Shown piece after piece: positions 35,094 through 46,505 of a stretch of 64,000 nt of DNA. The notes beneath the pieces are model-generated. The model was not told the DNA's origin, ran no database searches, and worked only from the letters and a program-made list of their open reading frames with translations. Position numbers and translations under genes: made by a program. The stretch comes from Lindgomyces ingoldianus (Eukaryota; Ascomycota; Dothideomycetes; Pleosporales; Lindgomycetaceae), in contig NW_022985168.1 of assembly GCF_010093535.1 (NCBI RefSeq), forward strand, positions 124,001 through 188,000. The letters run 5' to 3'. Every line of letters starts with the position of its first letter. Position 1 is the stretch's first letter.

Positions 35094-37292
35094 TCTGAGA
35101 GGGGGCGTGGTGATGCGTTCATATGAAAAACTCGAGGCGTGATATCCTTTAGTAGGAGGAAACGCATGGCGTCCATGGTCGGTTCATGACCAGGTCTGAT
35201 TCAGAACAGATGACTGCACCCTGTTGGTGCTATTTTCAATCCCAGTAAGATGTTTGACGCCTGAGAATCACTATGCAGGGGGCTATAGTTGGCCACAATA
35301 TGCAGTGAATCTCTTGTTTTTGTTGAAAAAAATGTTATTTCTTCAACCGATGATTCTTGCCACTGCTTAGACCTATCTCAACTTCGTCCTAGATCTCTTT
35401 AGTAGCACATTTTGGCGCTGGTTGCACCGTGCATGATTTCGGTACTTCTAATTCCGCCCTGAGAAAATTACATGTGGCCTTTCTAGGATCATAGGCTCAA
35501 GCGGTTCTGTACGTGAATCCTGGTGAGGACTTGGGCGGCTCCGGTGTCACTTAACTAGCTGGTCTGTTGTAATATAATTTTGATTGATATTCGTACGTTC
35601 GGACCATTCAATGGGTGTTGCATGGTGCCTCGGAAGTATGTTCGTCATCTTGGTGAAAATCGGAACCATCTCCCCTTTAGGAAGTATTGCCCGCACCAAA
35701 ACTGCCTGGTGGGACTTCAGCGGCTCCTTCGCCATCAGCGAGGACTTCTCTGCCTTACCTTGCGGAGTCCAACCCTTCGAATCTAGGCCTAGCGCTGGCG
35801 GAGAAATTCTATAGTTGCGACCTTTACTGTTTGCGCAACCTCTAACCGAGCCGTGTTTATGGAGGATTCCATTCCTAGACGATAATTTTCGGTAGCATCG
35901 ATCTCATACAAACCAAATGTATTCTGAATAAGCTGTTGTTCCATTCATGGAGGGATTAATAGGGTCTCCAGAGGGTCTATGAAAGAGGAGAGATCCAAAA
36001 TCCCTGATACTAGAAGAACGCCATTGCGGTTGACCCTCGATATCCGGGAACGCTTTCTGTTGCTGACGACGCTGGCTAATTATGCATGTCAGTGGCGTGA
36101 GTATCGTTTCAAAAAACAGGTTTAGAACCATTTAACCCTGATTCTAATGATTGAGCCTTTTAATAGTCTTGCTGATTTCGGAGAACTAGAAGGTGGAGGG
36201 TGTGATGACGATAATGGTCGAACTTGGGGGTATGTTGAAATTGTTGTTGATTAAAAGAGGTGTAACTGCTGATGGCCGTGTCGGTAGCTGATTGGTCACC
36301 ATAGGGGTAGTGTACGAGAACTAGTATTGTAGGTAGTGGTGGTAAACATATGGCCTAGGAATTTGTTATTTATGCATACTTCGTGTGTCGTTCTAGAAGA
36401 ATCTCACCTTTATAATATGTAGAGCTCGGGAGAGGTGGGGAGGGGGTGAGGCGCGGTTCGTGTCAGACAAGACTGTGTCCATATTTCGCATGCAGGAATC
36501 TGAGAGACCTAGGTAGGATTGTTGTCTGGTGCCAGCTGTCAACGGCAGCCATTTTCTAGTTCACGCAGCATTGCTATAATAGTTAGAATCTAATTGAAAG
36601 GTTAGACAAGACTTGATTTATACTCTGAACGTCAAAAGCTGTGATCCCAGGCGGGGCCTCGTCTATGCTTACTACTGGAGTCAACACTACAGGAATAGTT
36701 AAGTTAGTACCCTCAAAGTGGTGTTCGCGGGGGTGATAAAGCCCAATAATCGACCAGATATGAAAAGTCAGGCTAGCTATTATTAGGATCGTACATCTCT
36801 CTTGCTACGAGTCAATTACTCGTATAGGGAGTAGAGTTATGTTGCTCCTTCACGATGTAGGGCGTACTACGTTTCGCTTCGTTACCACTAGGACTTGATT
36901 TTCTGCTTTGACGTCAATAAACATCGCGGTCTCTAAAGCTGGTTGTCGGATGGTGGTAAAATTAGCAGTGGTCTTTAAGATATGGAGCCAAATTGAGTGG
37001 GAGGTCCAAATGGATGTCTGCCTACATTGTAGCTCACCAACTTAATCTTGTACTGTAACATGAGTCTCCCCACATTGCGTTAGCGCCAGTGTGACGAGGG
37101 TCGTGCACATTGTTACAACAGAATCCGCAAACTCTTCTGGTGATGTTCAGCACCACAGAACATATGGATGGGGGTTACCATCTCGCAGTTGCTTGCAAGT
37201 GCGGCGTCTCTTTCACCCTCTCACAGATGCTCACCCGCTTGCTCAGTCTTTGCCTAGTTTTGCGCATCAGAGATTGGTATTCCGGTCTAAGT
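35094..37292. other. Gene-poor sequence
   Basis: About 2.2 kb without a recognisable gene. Frames at 35.55-35.8 kb and 35.9-36.1 kb are open on both strands but show no motif. Composition is AT-rich from about 36.2 to 36.9 kb. Confidence 0.35.
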
Positions 37293-38165
37293 TCACAGTA
37301 TCGAATCCTCTGGAAGAAGACCTTCTCGCCACCTATACGCTGAATGCGCATTTGCCCACTCAAGCAGTGCATCGTAATCCGTACATTCGTGTTCCGAGCC
37401 TTCGCCAGGACCAGCTTCTGTCTTACCCTCCAGCGTCGTGTCGGCCGAGCACATTATTCCTTGGCGGAGATAGTTGAAGCAATGAGCTGAGTGGTGGGCC
37501 ACTTGGTCGATTAATTTGACCCCTCCGTAACCTTGTTGGAAGTGCTCTGCAAGGTACGATAGGCAATGCAGTTGGTGAAAAGCGGACATCATGTATCCTG
37601 GCCCATTGTGTTGCCGATCCAGTGCCACCTCATAAGGTTCTGGCAGATCGTAGGGACTAGCATCGCCTATCACGATAAATCCTCGGCTATCTGGAATAAT
37701 ATGTTAGCTGTGTATGCCCTGATTCCTATATATACCAGCGATAGACCCTACCCGAGCTCAGCTCGATCCAATTATGGAGTGTACGGAGAGTGACAGACTC
37801 GTTGAAGAACATGTCCTCGCGTGCATATCTCGGATCATTGCGGAATGTGTATATCTTTCGCGGGACTTGGTAGCACGTTAGCAGTAGCATACTGACAAAG
37901 CATCATCGAAATATAGCATCAGGCAAGACATACGTCGAGGTACTGGCGATTTCCTAAGATTATCTCTCGCTGGAAGGGGTCGGAAGAACAAGAGGAATAC
38001 GATTGCTGAGGCCATCGTAAGATCAAGAAGCAACCACAGACACCACGTCACTCGTCTCCGGGGATTGCGATTCTCACGGCGAGACGTTGCGGCATGTTCG
38101 TTAACTCGAGACTGGGAGAGAAAAGCCTGGCTTTCTTCTTCGAATTCCTGTTTCCTTGGATTCAT
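37293..38165 (-). CDS. UstYa-like oxidase (DUF3328 family)
   Basis: Three exons, 38165-37934, 37865-37752 and 37690-37293, give 247 aa. A basic cytoplasmic N-terminus is followed by one transmembrane helix at about residues 41-61 (WCLWLLLDLTMASAIVFLLF). The conserved HNWIELS block follows at about 108-114. Both HxxHC motifs of the family are intact: HQLHC (154-158) and HSAHC (182-186), the latter in HSAHCFNYLRQGIMCSADTT. UstYa-type proteins act in fungal secondary metabolism as copper-dependent oxidases or cyclases, for example in ustiloxin-type (dikaritin) RiPP pathways. Length and architecture are normal. It is the last of several minus-strand genes that include a copper amine oxidase and a Zn2Cys6 regulator, which suggests a small biosynthetic cluster. 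Its substrate is unknown. Confidence 0.9.
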
Positions 38166-38329
38166 GATGCGAGAACGCCTCCAAACTCCAACCCAACACC
38201 AAAGAGAGTATATAAGTATTTCAATGCTGGTCTAGAAACCGACTTTAGGCTGTTTCACTATGCTATCGAAGTTGTAGCGTGATGGCGTTCATTCCCCAAA
38301 GGGACTAGCGTGTGCGAATAAATTAAGTT

Positions 38330-38842
38330 TTAATAAGGGGATTTCAAGGACACCGAGGGAGAAGAGGTGACATCTAGATTGAGCAACCTGTGCACATAAC
38401 TAGCAATAAGCGTTCGAATGCCACACCTGAGTCTCCTCGATGTGCTCAAATCAAAGTTGATAGGTTCAATGTCCGCAATTACAAGCAGTTGAAGGAGTAG
38501 CAAAATGACCCCAACCGAACAGAGCCGAGACATGGGTTGTCAACCTGGAACAAATTTCCCCACTACTGCAAAATCTGCACCACAGTGTAAATGCACCACC
38601 TTCCAGAAACAAGGGTACTTTCGCCTTTCGATTGTTCGGCACTTTCTACTATGAAGATGCAGGAGGCTGCGTGTCGCCAGCAATACACAAAAAGTGAGGA
38701 GAAAGAACGAGAACAGGTAGCCTGAGTGCTTTGGCTTCATCACATGCCACCTTTCCCAACCTGCGTTAATCCAACATATTGGCTTAGAGTGATGCTTCAA
38801 GCATACTGAGGCAGGCCAAATTGTTAGTATAGACATTCCCAT
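38330..38842 (-). other. Small reading frame with two hydrophobic segments, interrupted by one TGA
   Basis: On the minus strand one frame runs from ATG 38842 to the stop at 38330 with a single TGA at 38540-38542. The first part (100 codons) has a hydrophobic helix in SGYLFSFFLLTFCVLLATRS. The second part starts at ATG 38533 and opens MSRLCSVGVILLLLQLLVIA, which by itself would make a 67-residue secreted peptide with signal sequence and an early SRRLRCG dibasic site. I cannot tell whether this is a decayed gene, a gene with a short unseen intron, or two separate small frames. It lies between the UstYa-like and copper amine oxidase genes on the same strand, where a RiPP precursor would be interesting; no repeated core peptide is visible. 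Confidence 0.3.
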
Positions 38843-38964
38843 AGATATTGCACACTAAGATCGTCCAATGTTCCGTAAAGGGTTTCCCATGCTCCGCCCG
38901 GATGCCTCTCACCTAGGTTCTCAAAAAGGGAATCTGTAATTGTCTCTTCGGTAGGACGACGCAC

Positions 38965-41212
38965 TCAAAGCTTTCCTGCCGTACAACAATCCTTCTTATC
39001 ATCTACCAAGACTGAGGCAGTGTTCTTCGTGCTAGGCACGTCGATGGCCGGATTCGCCGTAAAGAAGTCAGAGGGTCTAAGGTTGACTTGGAAGATATCA
39101 ACAGGCCTGTTATTATTCCTCCGTTAGTGATAGGACGCTAAATCTTTAGCAGAAATTTTACTCACATGACAGGCCAGTCTTCGACTCTCGGGTTGTGGGT
39201 GAGACCGAAGACACTCCAAATTACCACATCTTCATTCACTACTTCATCGTTTCGCTTCACCATATCCGCAACACCTCCTCTTTCTAGCTGGGACTGAAGA
39301 GTGAAGCGGCCGGCGGCATATAGCTCATTATCCTGGTACTTGGTCACCCAGACATGGTGTTGGCCGAAGAGTGCTCGGTTCGCTTGAATAGAGCCAGGAG
39401 TTGCAAGAAGCTTCTGAGTCGGAGGAGGTGTGAATTTATAAGCGACCGGGCTTCCACTGATTGGATTCCTCTTGTTAGGGTTGATGACTTTAAAAACGCG
39501 GTTGTGATGGGGCGCTGCATCCAGTCCGGCGGAGCGGTTCACGATCGTCTTCCGGACCTCGTAGAGGTTCCCGTTTGGATTTTTTTCCTTATCCCAAGGG
39601 GCTGTATGTGATTCTTCATGAAGCACAGTGTTCGAGTGTCCGTCGATTGCAGGATCAATGCGTGCACAGAATATGTGCTGATGGTTCTGCGCAAGTACTC
39701 CTCCAGAAACAACATTGCCATAATCAGAAGTCTTACCAGGATCAATGTTCACAACACTCACAATACCTGTAGCGCGAGCTTCGATCGTGATGCCGCCTGC
39801 TTGGTCAACTGGAATCTGTCAGAATCAGCCATATCTTTGGTATAATTCTTCGGCTTACATTTGAAAGCAAAAACATATTCGTAGTTTGCTAGAGTTATGA
39901 TGAATTGGACTACGAGCTCTCGGTATCTGGTGACAACCGCACGGCCTGTTCTCCAGTTCGTATGCTTCCATCCAATCCCGTTATCTTGCTCATGCAAACA
40001 GATAACGTTCGGGTGAACTCGTGGTTCGCCAGTGGAGTCGACCACAACGCCGTCAAAATACTTTATCAGACCAAGACAGTCGCAGCCGAGGGAAAGATTG
40101 TTGGCACAATTTCCCGCACCTCCATCACCAAAATCAAAGGCCTGTTTTCGGTGGAATGGCGGACGCGGATCGCAGTAGGGCACTGTCATTTCGCTCAAGC
40201 TGAGACGATACAAAACGCTCCTCCCATCGTAGTGGACGTCGTGGATGACCGCTCCCTCGCGAGGATTGAAAGACACGCGGAATCTCCACTTTTGCCATTC
40301 CACCAAACTTTCATCCGTAATTTTGAAAGAAGGTCCTTCAGGCTGTGTGATATTGATTGGCTTTAGATCTTTTCGTATACCGCCTTTCACCAACTCTGGG
40401 ACATACTCTCCAGCCTGGCAATGGTCTACAACACGTTCAGAGTGGGTCTTGCCGCTGAGGGGATCCCCTTTGCCCCCGGTTGCAAGCCTATCGACCCGGA
40501 TGATTTCTTTCTTGTGGGCGTCCAAGATAGGAATGAGCGGAATCGGATACGCATAGAAGTTCGAATCCGCGTTTCCATTTCGGGTATCTTGTGCAAAACA
40601 CAATCCTTGGAAGTATCTTCGGTTTTCAGCGCCGATGTCAAGCCCACCGTATGGCCACGGCTCGACGACTAGCTCAAAGCCATCCGGGAGTTTCAATTCC
40701 GCAACAGCGTGTTGCCACATATCTGATTTCTTACAGGCCTCTACAATAAGAGTTAGAGAAGCAAGTCTCAGTGGTGAGATCACATACCTAGCAATATTTG
40801 AAACTCCCACAGCGTCAAAGATGCGTGGTTTTCTTTGCCAATGACTTCATGCCTCACCCTCTTCCTAATACCTACATCGACAATAGATTCATGGTACTCT
40901 GGGATCCTGTCCGAGCCGACAATGTCGTACTGAAGTCATCAGGTAGGTCAGTGTCAAGCTAAGAAAAGAAAGTTTCACATAGAGCTAAGGGGCCTATACC
41001 TGACACTTTGCTAGGCGTGGTGGTCGCTTGGAAGTAGGAGATAGCTTTGCGGAATGTTCGAGGTCTAAGTACTCTTTCATCCCTTGCTTGGCTGGCTCCT
41101 GGAGGTAGATCTCACGAAAGTCGACGACAACATCGGGATGTAGGGAGAGAACGACATCTCGTGCAACCTGAGTCTCCTCAACGCTCAATATACGAAAAGG
41201 GTGAGGGGCCAT
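38965..41212 (-). CDS. Copper amine oxidase (primary-amine oxidase, TPQ-containing)
   Basis: Five exons, 41212-41000, 40929-40788, 40740-39859, 39808-39166 and 39106-38965, give 673 aa, normal for fungal enzymes. The cofactor motif NYEY is present, with the topaquinone-forming tyrosine at residue 405. The catalytic-base aspartate is about 84 residues earlier (KQAFDFGDGG, Asp321). Copper ligands are HQH (455/457) and His617 in THNPRVEDWPVMP. The enzyme oxidises primary amines to aldehydes, releasing ammonia and hydrogen peroxide. No signal peptide is seen, so it is probably cytosolic or peroxisomal; the C-terminus AGKL is not a canonical peroxisomal signal. A neighbouring UstYa-like gene and Zn2Cys6 regulator on the same strand suggest co-regulation, an inference. 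Confidence 0.93.
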
Positions 41213-42651
41213 GAAGAATGAACATGGAAGGGTAGATGCCCGTCTGTGCTGTATTGCAAATTCACCTCTGCGACAATAGCCTCGGTGGGTTAGCCTCGTT
41301 GCAAGGGAACAATCTCACCTAACACAGGGTCTTTGAATAATGAGTAGGTGTTGAAGGGGCTGAAGATGAGAAGCTCTGGGCTTTCAATAAACTTATAACA
41401 GGGACGGATTCGTAGTTATCCGATGAGGTGAGAAGGTGGGGTCTTTCAATAACGGGACCACTCGGACTGCAAGCCTGGACATACAAACACAGCGCTAGAT
41501 ACTTGAAGGGTAGCCACGTACAAGCTTGGAGAAGGATCATCGGATGGACCTTCTACGTCCGATCAAACCCACCTGAGAGTTTCCGGAACGAAGTTGACGT
41601 TGAACTAGGCTTTGAGCCGGCACCCTCGCGCTCCGTATTTCGCGCCGGTTCCACATCTTCGAGATCTAGGCTCGGGAATGTCCCTGAATAGTGGAGACCG
41701 TCCGCCAGATGTGGGCGATGGAAAGGAAAGATGACCAAGCGAAAGCCAAGAGACTATCTGATTTGTCCGCATATACCTTCTCATTGTGGAAATGATCGGC
41801 ATTTAGATAAACCTCGACTTTGAGACTTCCTCTCGAGGACCATAATCGTGTAAGTCTTTCCTGTGATGACATAGACCTGGTGGTGTTATCAACGGCTTCT
41901 TTATCGCCTCTATTCAGGTGGCGTATGTTTCTACGGAAAAAATCTAAGAAGGCCCTGTTCCAGTACCAGAATCACTTCCGCTGTTATGCAGGGTTCCGCA
42001 CCAGCAATTGTCATTCTAGTAGAGTAGTATTCTTATTAATGATATCACCACTCCTCAACGACGGTCAAATAATTCAACTTGAAGCGTCGAAAAGCACTTG
42101 GTTGTTGACACAGGCATCTAAAGTATGATTCTTGTTTCAGTTGCTCAAGCCAATCTACTTAGTACTGACACAGCTGGCTTGCATTTATCTCTAGTCGAAA
42201 GTCTAGGTGTTTTCGGAATGTTTTCATTTGGGTGACTTTGCAAAAGACACTTTAGGATCCTGAATTGGGGACTGAAATCTTGAAAATCTTCCCTAAGCAA
42301 AGGGTGGGAGGATGACACCCATATCGCTATGTTGGAGGTACCAAGGGATTTTCCTGGGTACGCATTCTCTATAATTTGTCGGGAATGCTGAGCAGCGACT
42401 TGGAGGTTACAGTCACACGTCCTAAGCTAGATGCTTGCTGTGTTCCATTGTCGATGTTGGGACTGGAGCGACTGTATTGTCTTGGTAGACTGGAGGCCAT
42501 ACATCTCTTCAAGTGCGCTGCATCGTTGCAAGTTGCGGCAGGGGTGTGTCGGATTCTATTTGAAAGGGTCCGAACATTCGATGGATTAGTCGTAGTGGAT
42601 ACGCCTTTCGCTGATGTTACAGAACCTGATATACTTCTTTCGGCGAATGTC
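41213..42651. other. Intergenic between the regulator and the amine oxidase genes
   Basis: About 1.4 kb. It should contain the amine oxidase promoter. Overlapping open frames near 41.3-41.9 kb on both strands have no recognisable domain. Confidence 0.35.
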
Positions 42652-45435
42652 TCAAAAGTTCGTGGGATATGTTACTGGGTCACCAAATGCGACAGGATCA
42701 CCCCAAAATCCCTGTCGATAATATTAGCAGTGCAGCCGTGTAGTACACCGGGGGGAGAAATATGCGCCTACCCAATCAAACTCCTGGTTCTGCACTCCTG
42801 GAGTTGGTTGCAAATCACCCATAATATTGTTTAAATTAATATTGTTAAGATCATCCCAATTGAACTCATGCTGCTCTGAGGGTTCAATGTATGGTTCGGG
42901 TGGTACAGGCGGCGCAGGTGCAGGCGGCGCAGGTGGTGGCGGGTGTTGAATCGCATATGACGGTATCCGGTCCACGTAAACGGGCAAATTATAATCGGCC
43001 ATGGACTTCTGGGGACCAAAATCCGGCAGGTGTTCCACCACCACATTCGCGGGGCTGACATAAGGTTTTTGTGAGGCACTCTGCTCATGCTCTCCAAGGA
43101 CTTTCTCGATCATACTCTTTACAACCGACCAAGCTTTTGTGGTGTTGTTCTCTTTCAGAATTCTTGACATTTGTAGTGCTCGGAGTGCACGCTGTCGATC
43201 TGGGGCGTCGAAGAGTGGGTTTCGTAACTCTGAAAGAATGTGCATGATCCTAGGTACAGGGTCAATACGTAGCACCTACTGTCAAGGAAAAGACTGACGC
43301 CTGGAATGAAGCATGCCCTCCTATATGCCACTGGAAACGTGCCGCATCAACATCGACACTTGCTCCATTTAGAGTTTCAACGCAATTGACAGACTTTTCG
43401 AATATCCTATAGAGGGCGTTAGTAATTTGTAGAGAAACAAGCGTAAATATGAGGAAATGATCACAGCTTACGATTTTCGAATGTCTTCTGAGAAGACGAC
43501 ATCCCGATACACCCGAGGCATTCGAAGCCAGAACAGTAGATAACATCTCCATTCTAGTAACGAAGCCAAGCCAAGGCAAAGCCTTTGAGTCGGAACCTCT
43601 GGATTGCAAAACCTCAGATATTTCCGCCGGTTCGCATCGTGCATTTCATCAACCATTATCTTGATCTGCTCGTAAATGCTTGTTAGCTCCTGCACGGTAT
43701 CTGGGCCTGATGTGCCATGCAGCCCACATTCAAGCATTCGTCGCTCCAGCCTATATGTGCTTTGAACTATTCGTCTCAAAGTTCGCATACCAACAAAGCG
43801 GACGAGCTGGAAAGTCATATCTGTAAATCTCTCTTCATCATATGGGGAGGGACCTGGACTGGCGCCATCTATAAGCTCATCGTCGTCGATGTTTCGTGGC
43901 ATGAGTGTTGTGAAGTCATCGTCTGATATGTTTGGCTCTTGTCCTTTGCATTCTAATTACGTCGTTAGCAAACATTGTCTTACCCCTCTTGCATTATATA
44001 GCACATACCCGCCGCTCTATACTCGAGGTGGCATATCTGATGCCAAAGGCGCCGACGAATCTCGATAGTTATAGCGTCCATCGATCCGGAAGGAAATAGA
44101 GATGGGTCCCGATGAAGCCCTTGATTCAACGCAATTCGAATGGCGAGACCAAGTAAAGCCCATGCTTTTCCTAAAAAATGTCAATGGCGAAATAACCAAA
44201 GAACAGAATACTCACCCATATCATCCTCCTTTGTTATACAAGTCAGCCAAATGATGAACCCCTCCAAAACCTCCAGGCTTGAAGTAGTTAGAAAATTTTC
44301 GCGGGCAAGGCTGATCTCGACACCTTGTTCAAAGCGATATAAAAGGGTATCTTTCGTGTCTCCAAACCTTTCTTCGACTACTGAAGGAGAGAGGGAATTG
44401 ATTGATGCGTAGAACACCGCAAAGGCGATTGGGCTTGTTTCGCGGATGTATAGAGGAAATTTTCTCGTCAAGGTAGGCTTATGAGTAATTCTTATCATGG
44501 GATCCACGTTGTAGAAAAACAGGTCTAAAAGAGCATCACGGTGTTCCTGGGTTTCAGGAAGAAGTGATTTTAGAGTAACCCCGACCTTCGCTTTACCGAG
44601 GGAGAGCAAAGAAACGAGGCTGTCTGCATTTGGATGCTCGCGGCCCACCATGTCTTGTTCTGACCGATCTCCTATTAGTGCCTTGATGTCTTGAATCTAA
44701 AATGAATTAGCTGACTAATTCCTCAGATCCAACCACGTTCAGACACTTGACTCAAAGATAAATTTTGAGGGTTTGAAACGTTGTATGTTCAGTCAAAGAA
44801 TTCTGGACCGGAAATTTACAAGGTGATGGGGGAAGGTTGGACATGGATCTACTAGTCGCACGTCACGAAGTTGGTTAAAATAGACTTAGGCTTACCTCAT
44901 CAGCTAGCAACGCCCAATGCAACGAAGAGACAAACTGCGACTGTCCATCCTCAAGTAGCAAGGTGCCGTCATGATTATCAGACGAAATTCCAGCGCCCTG
45001 AGAGCTCTGGCTGTTCGAAGATGGAGTTAATTGTGAGTCAGACTCGCGCCTCCCAGGATCATTCTTAGATTGGTCGGAGGAACGAGGTGGAGCCCCTTGG
45101 CCAGTAACTGCCTTCTCCAAGAGCAATTCGAGTCGATCTAATCGCGCTTGGACATCGGTATTCCTCGATCCTTTGACTCCGGATAGCATGGGTTTGGATA
45201 TTCTACTGCCTGCTGATATCGAAGTTTGACTGAGGGTCTGATCCGTTGCATAGGTACAAACGTGGTTACCGCGCGTACATGCTCCGCAGACTGGATGGCC
45301 GTGATCACACCTCACTTTCCTACGTCGGCATGTGAGGCAGGAGGCTATTATGCGCTGCCGCCCGCCGGTTGATTGCGGTTTGGAAGAGGAGATCGAGGTC
45401 GGAGATGAGTTGGCCGGTTTTGCTATATCAACCAT
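42652..45435 (-). CDS. Zn2Cys6 transcription factor with fungal-specific regulatory domain
   Basis: Seven exons, 45435-44896, 44696-44216, 44170-44009, 43952-43472, 43406-43299, 43249-42772 and 42711-42652, encode 769 aa. The binuclear zinc cluster is complete: CLTCRRRKVRCDHGHPVC plus GACTRGNHVC, with cysteines 33, 36, 43, 50, 53 and 60. A coiled-coil linker (ARLDRLELLLEKA) follows. The fungal transcription factor middle domain includes LDLFFYNVDPMIRITHKPT, GKAWALLGLAIRIALNQGLH and RRLWHQICHLEYRA. A proline-rich segment (HPPPPAPPAPAPPVPPEPY) and the closing block FDWGFWGDPVAFGDPV complete the usual layout. It is likely the local regulator of the amine oxidase and UstYa-like genes, given strand and position. 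The last exon is supported by the canonical ending. Confidence 0.9.
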
Positions 45436-46505
45436 CGCGTACGGTGCCTTTGAAAGTTTGGTGTATTGATCATCCAGGAATGACGTTTTATAGATTGATG
45501 TTGGAAAGTGAGGAGGCTCGGCTTACTGAGGAAGATATGCGACGTCTTATCGTCACGTGCCTGATGAAGCGATACCCAGGTTACTCTAGCGGTCGAACAC
45601 CTAAGTCCATTAGAACGACGAACCTTTCCCTCAACCTCAAATGAACAACTTGCGACTTCTTGTCATGTAGTTTTGAGGGCGAAGGTGGGCATGAATCATC
45701 ATGAGGCTGATCATCCGGAGACTTACCCTCCCTCGCCAACTCCGGTGTAAAGTCTAAAACCCCTAGTCTCCTAAAACCTAAGCGATAAATTATCTCATGA
45801 GCCATACCCTCTGGAGGATCCACCGAGGCGTCGGCAATAGGTAATACCGGTTGCCGAGGAGGCTTTGCGCTGCTGCGCCACGCTGGACGAATCACCCCAG
45901 AGACAGACGGTTCTAAATGCGTGATCTCACTAGCCACAATCTTGTGGTTGGTCCGGTTAAACCTCGGAGGAGCGTCTGACTCGTGAGAGAAGTGATGACC
46001 AAGCAGAATGAAGTTAGCTAACTAACTAACATGTTTTACAAGTCATCCGCCAGCTAGCTCCAAAACTCACGAGAAATGGTAAAATTGCACTTAAATATCT
46101 CAACAACGCCTTAATTGTAAAGTCTAAAAATCTATCCCTAGTCTTAAATACCTCTTTTAAGATTCCTGTTAGAGGTTCTATAGTAATGAACCTAGCTGTT
46201 GTTAAGATATTAAGTTTCTAGCCACTAAACTTGGCTGAATTGCTATTTCTTAGGATTTAGTTAATAAATAGCTTTGAAAGTTCGACTAGAATCTTACAGA
46301 AGGTATAGAAGGCTAGTTATAAATTTTTAGTTGTTGTTGAGATATCAAGGTGTAGAAATTTCCTATTTTTAGTGAGTTTTAGGACTAGGGGATGACTGGT
46401 AAAATAAGTCAAGCTACGAAAACAGCCTTTGATTTTCTATAAGTCCATTTTCGTTTTCTAAACGGTACGTAAATTTCATATCCAACCCTAATGGTGCGGT
46501 TTTCA
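45436..46505. other. Intergenic with a strongly AT-rich, TpA-rich block
   Basis: The first half contains a minus-strand open frame (45581-45937, ATG only from 45805) without recognisable domain. From about 46020 to 46400 the sequence is conspicuously rich in TA, TTA and CTAG words and has no coding capacity. It includes two similar stretches about 140 bp apart (gctgttgttaagatatta near 46193 and agttgttgttgagatatc near 46329). This looks like mutated repeat remnants. Confidence 0.4.

Noticed and set aside
39905..40366. Plus-strand open frame of 153 codons
   Set aside because: It is the antisense shadow of exon 3 of the copper amine oxidase, whose motifs and splice sites are all in place.
42376..42834. 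Plus-strand open frame of 152 codons
   Set aside because: It overlaps antisense the last exons of the Zn2Cys6 regulator, whose canonical C-terminus (FWGDPVAFGDPV) lies on the minus strand.
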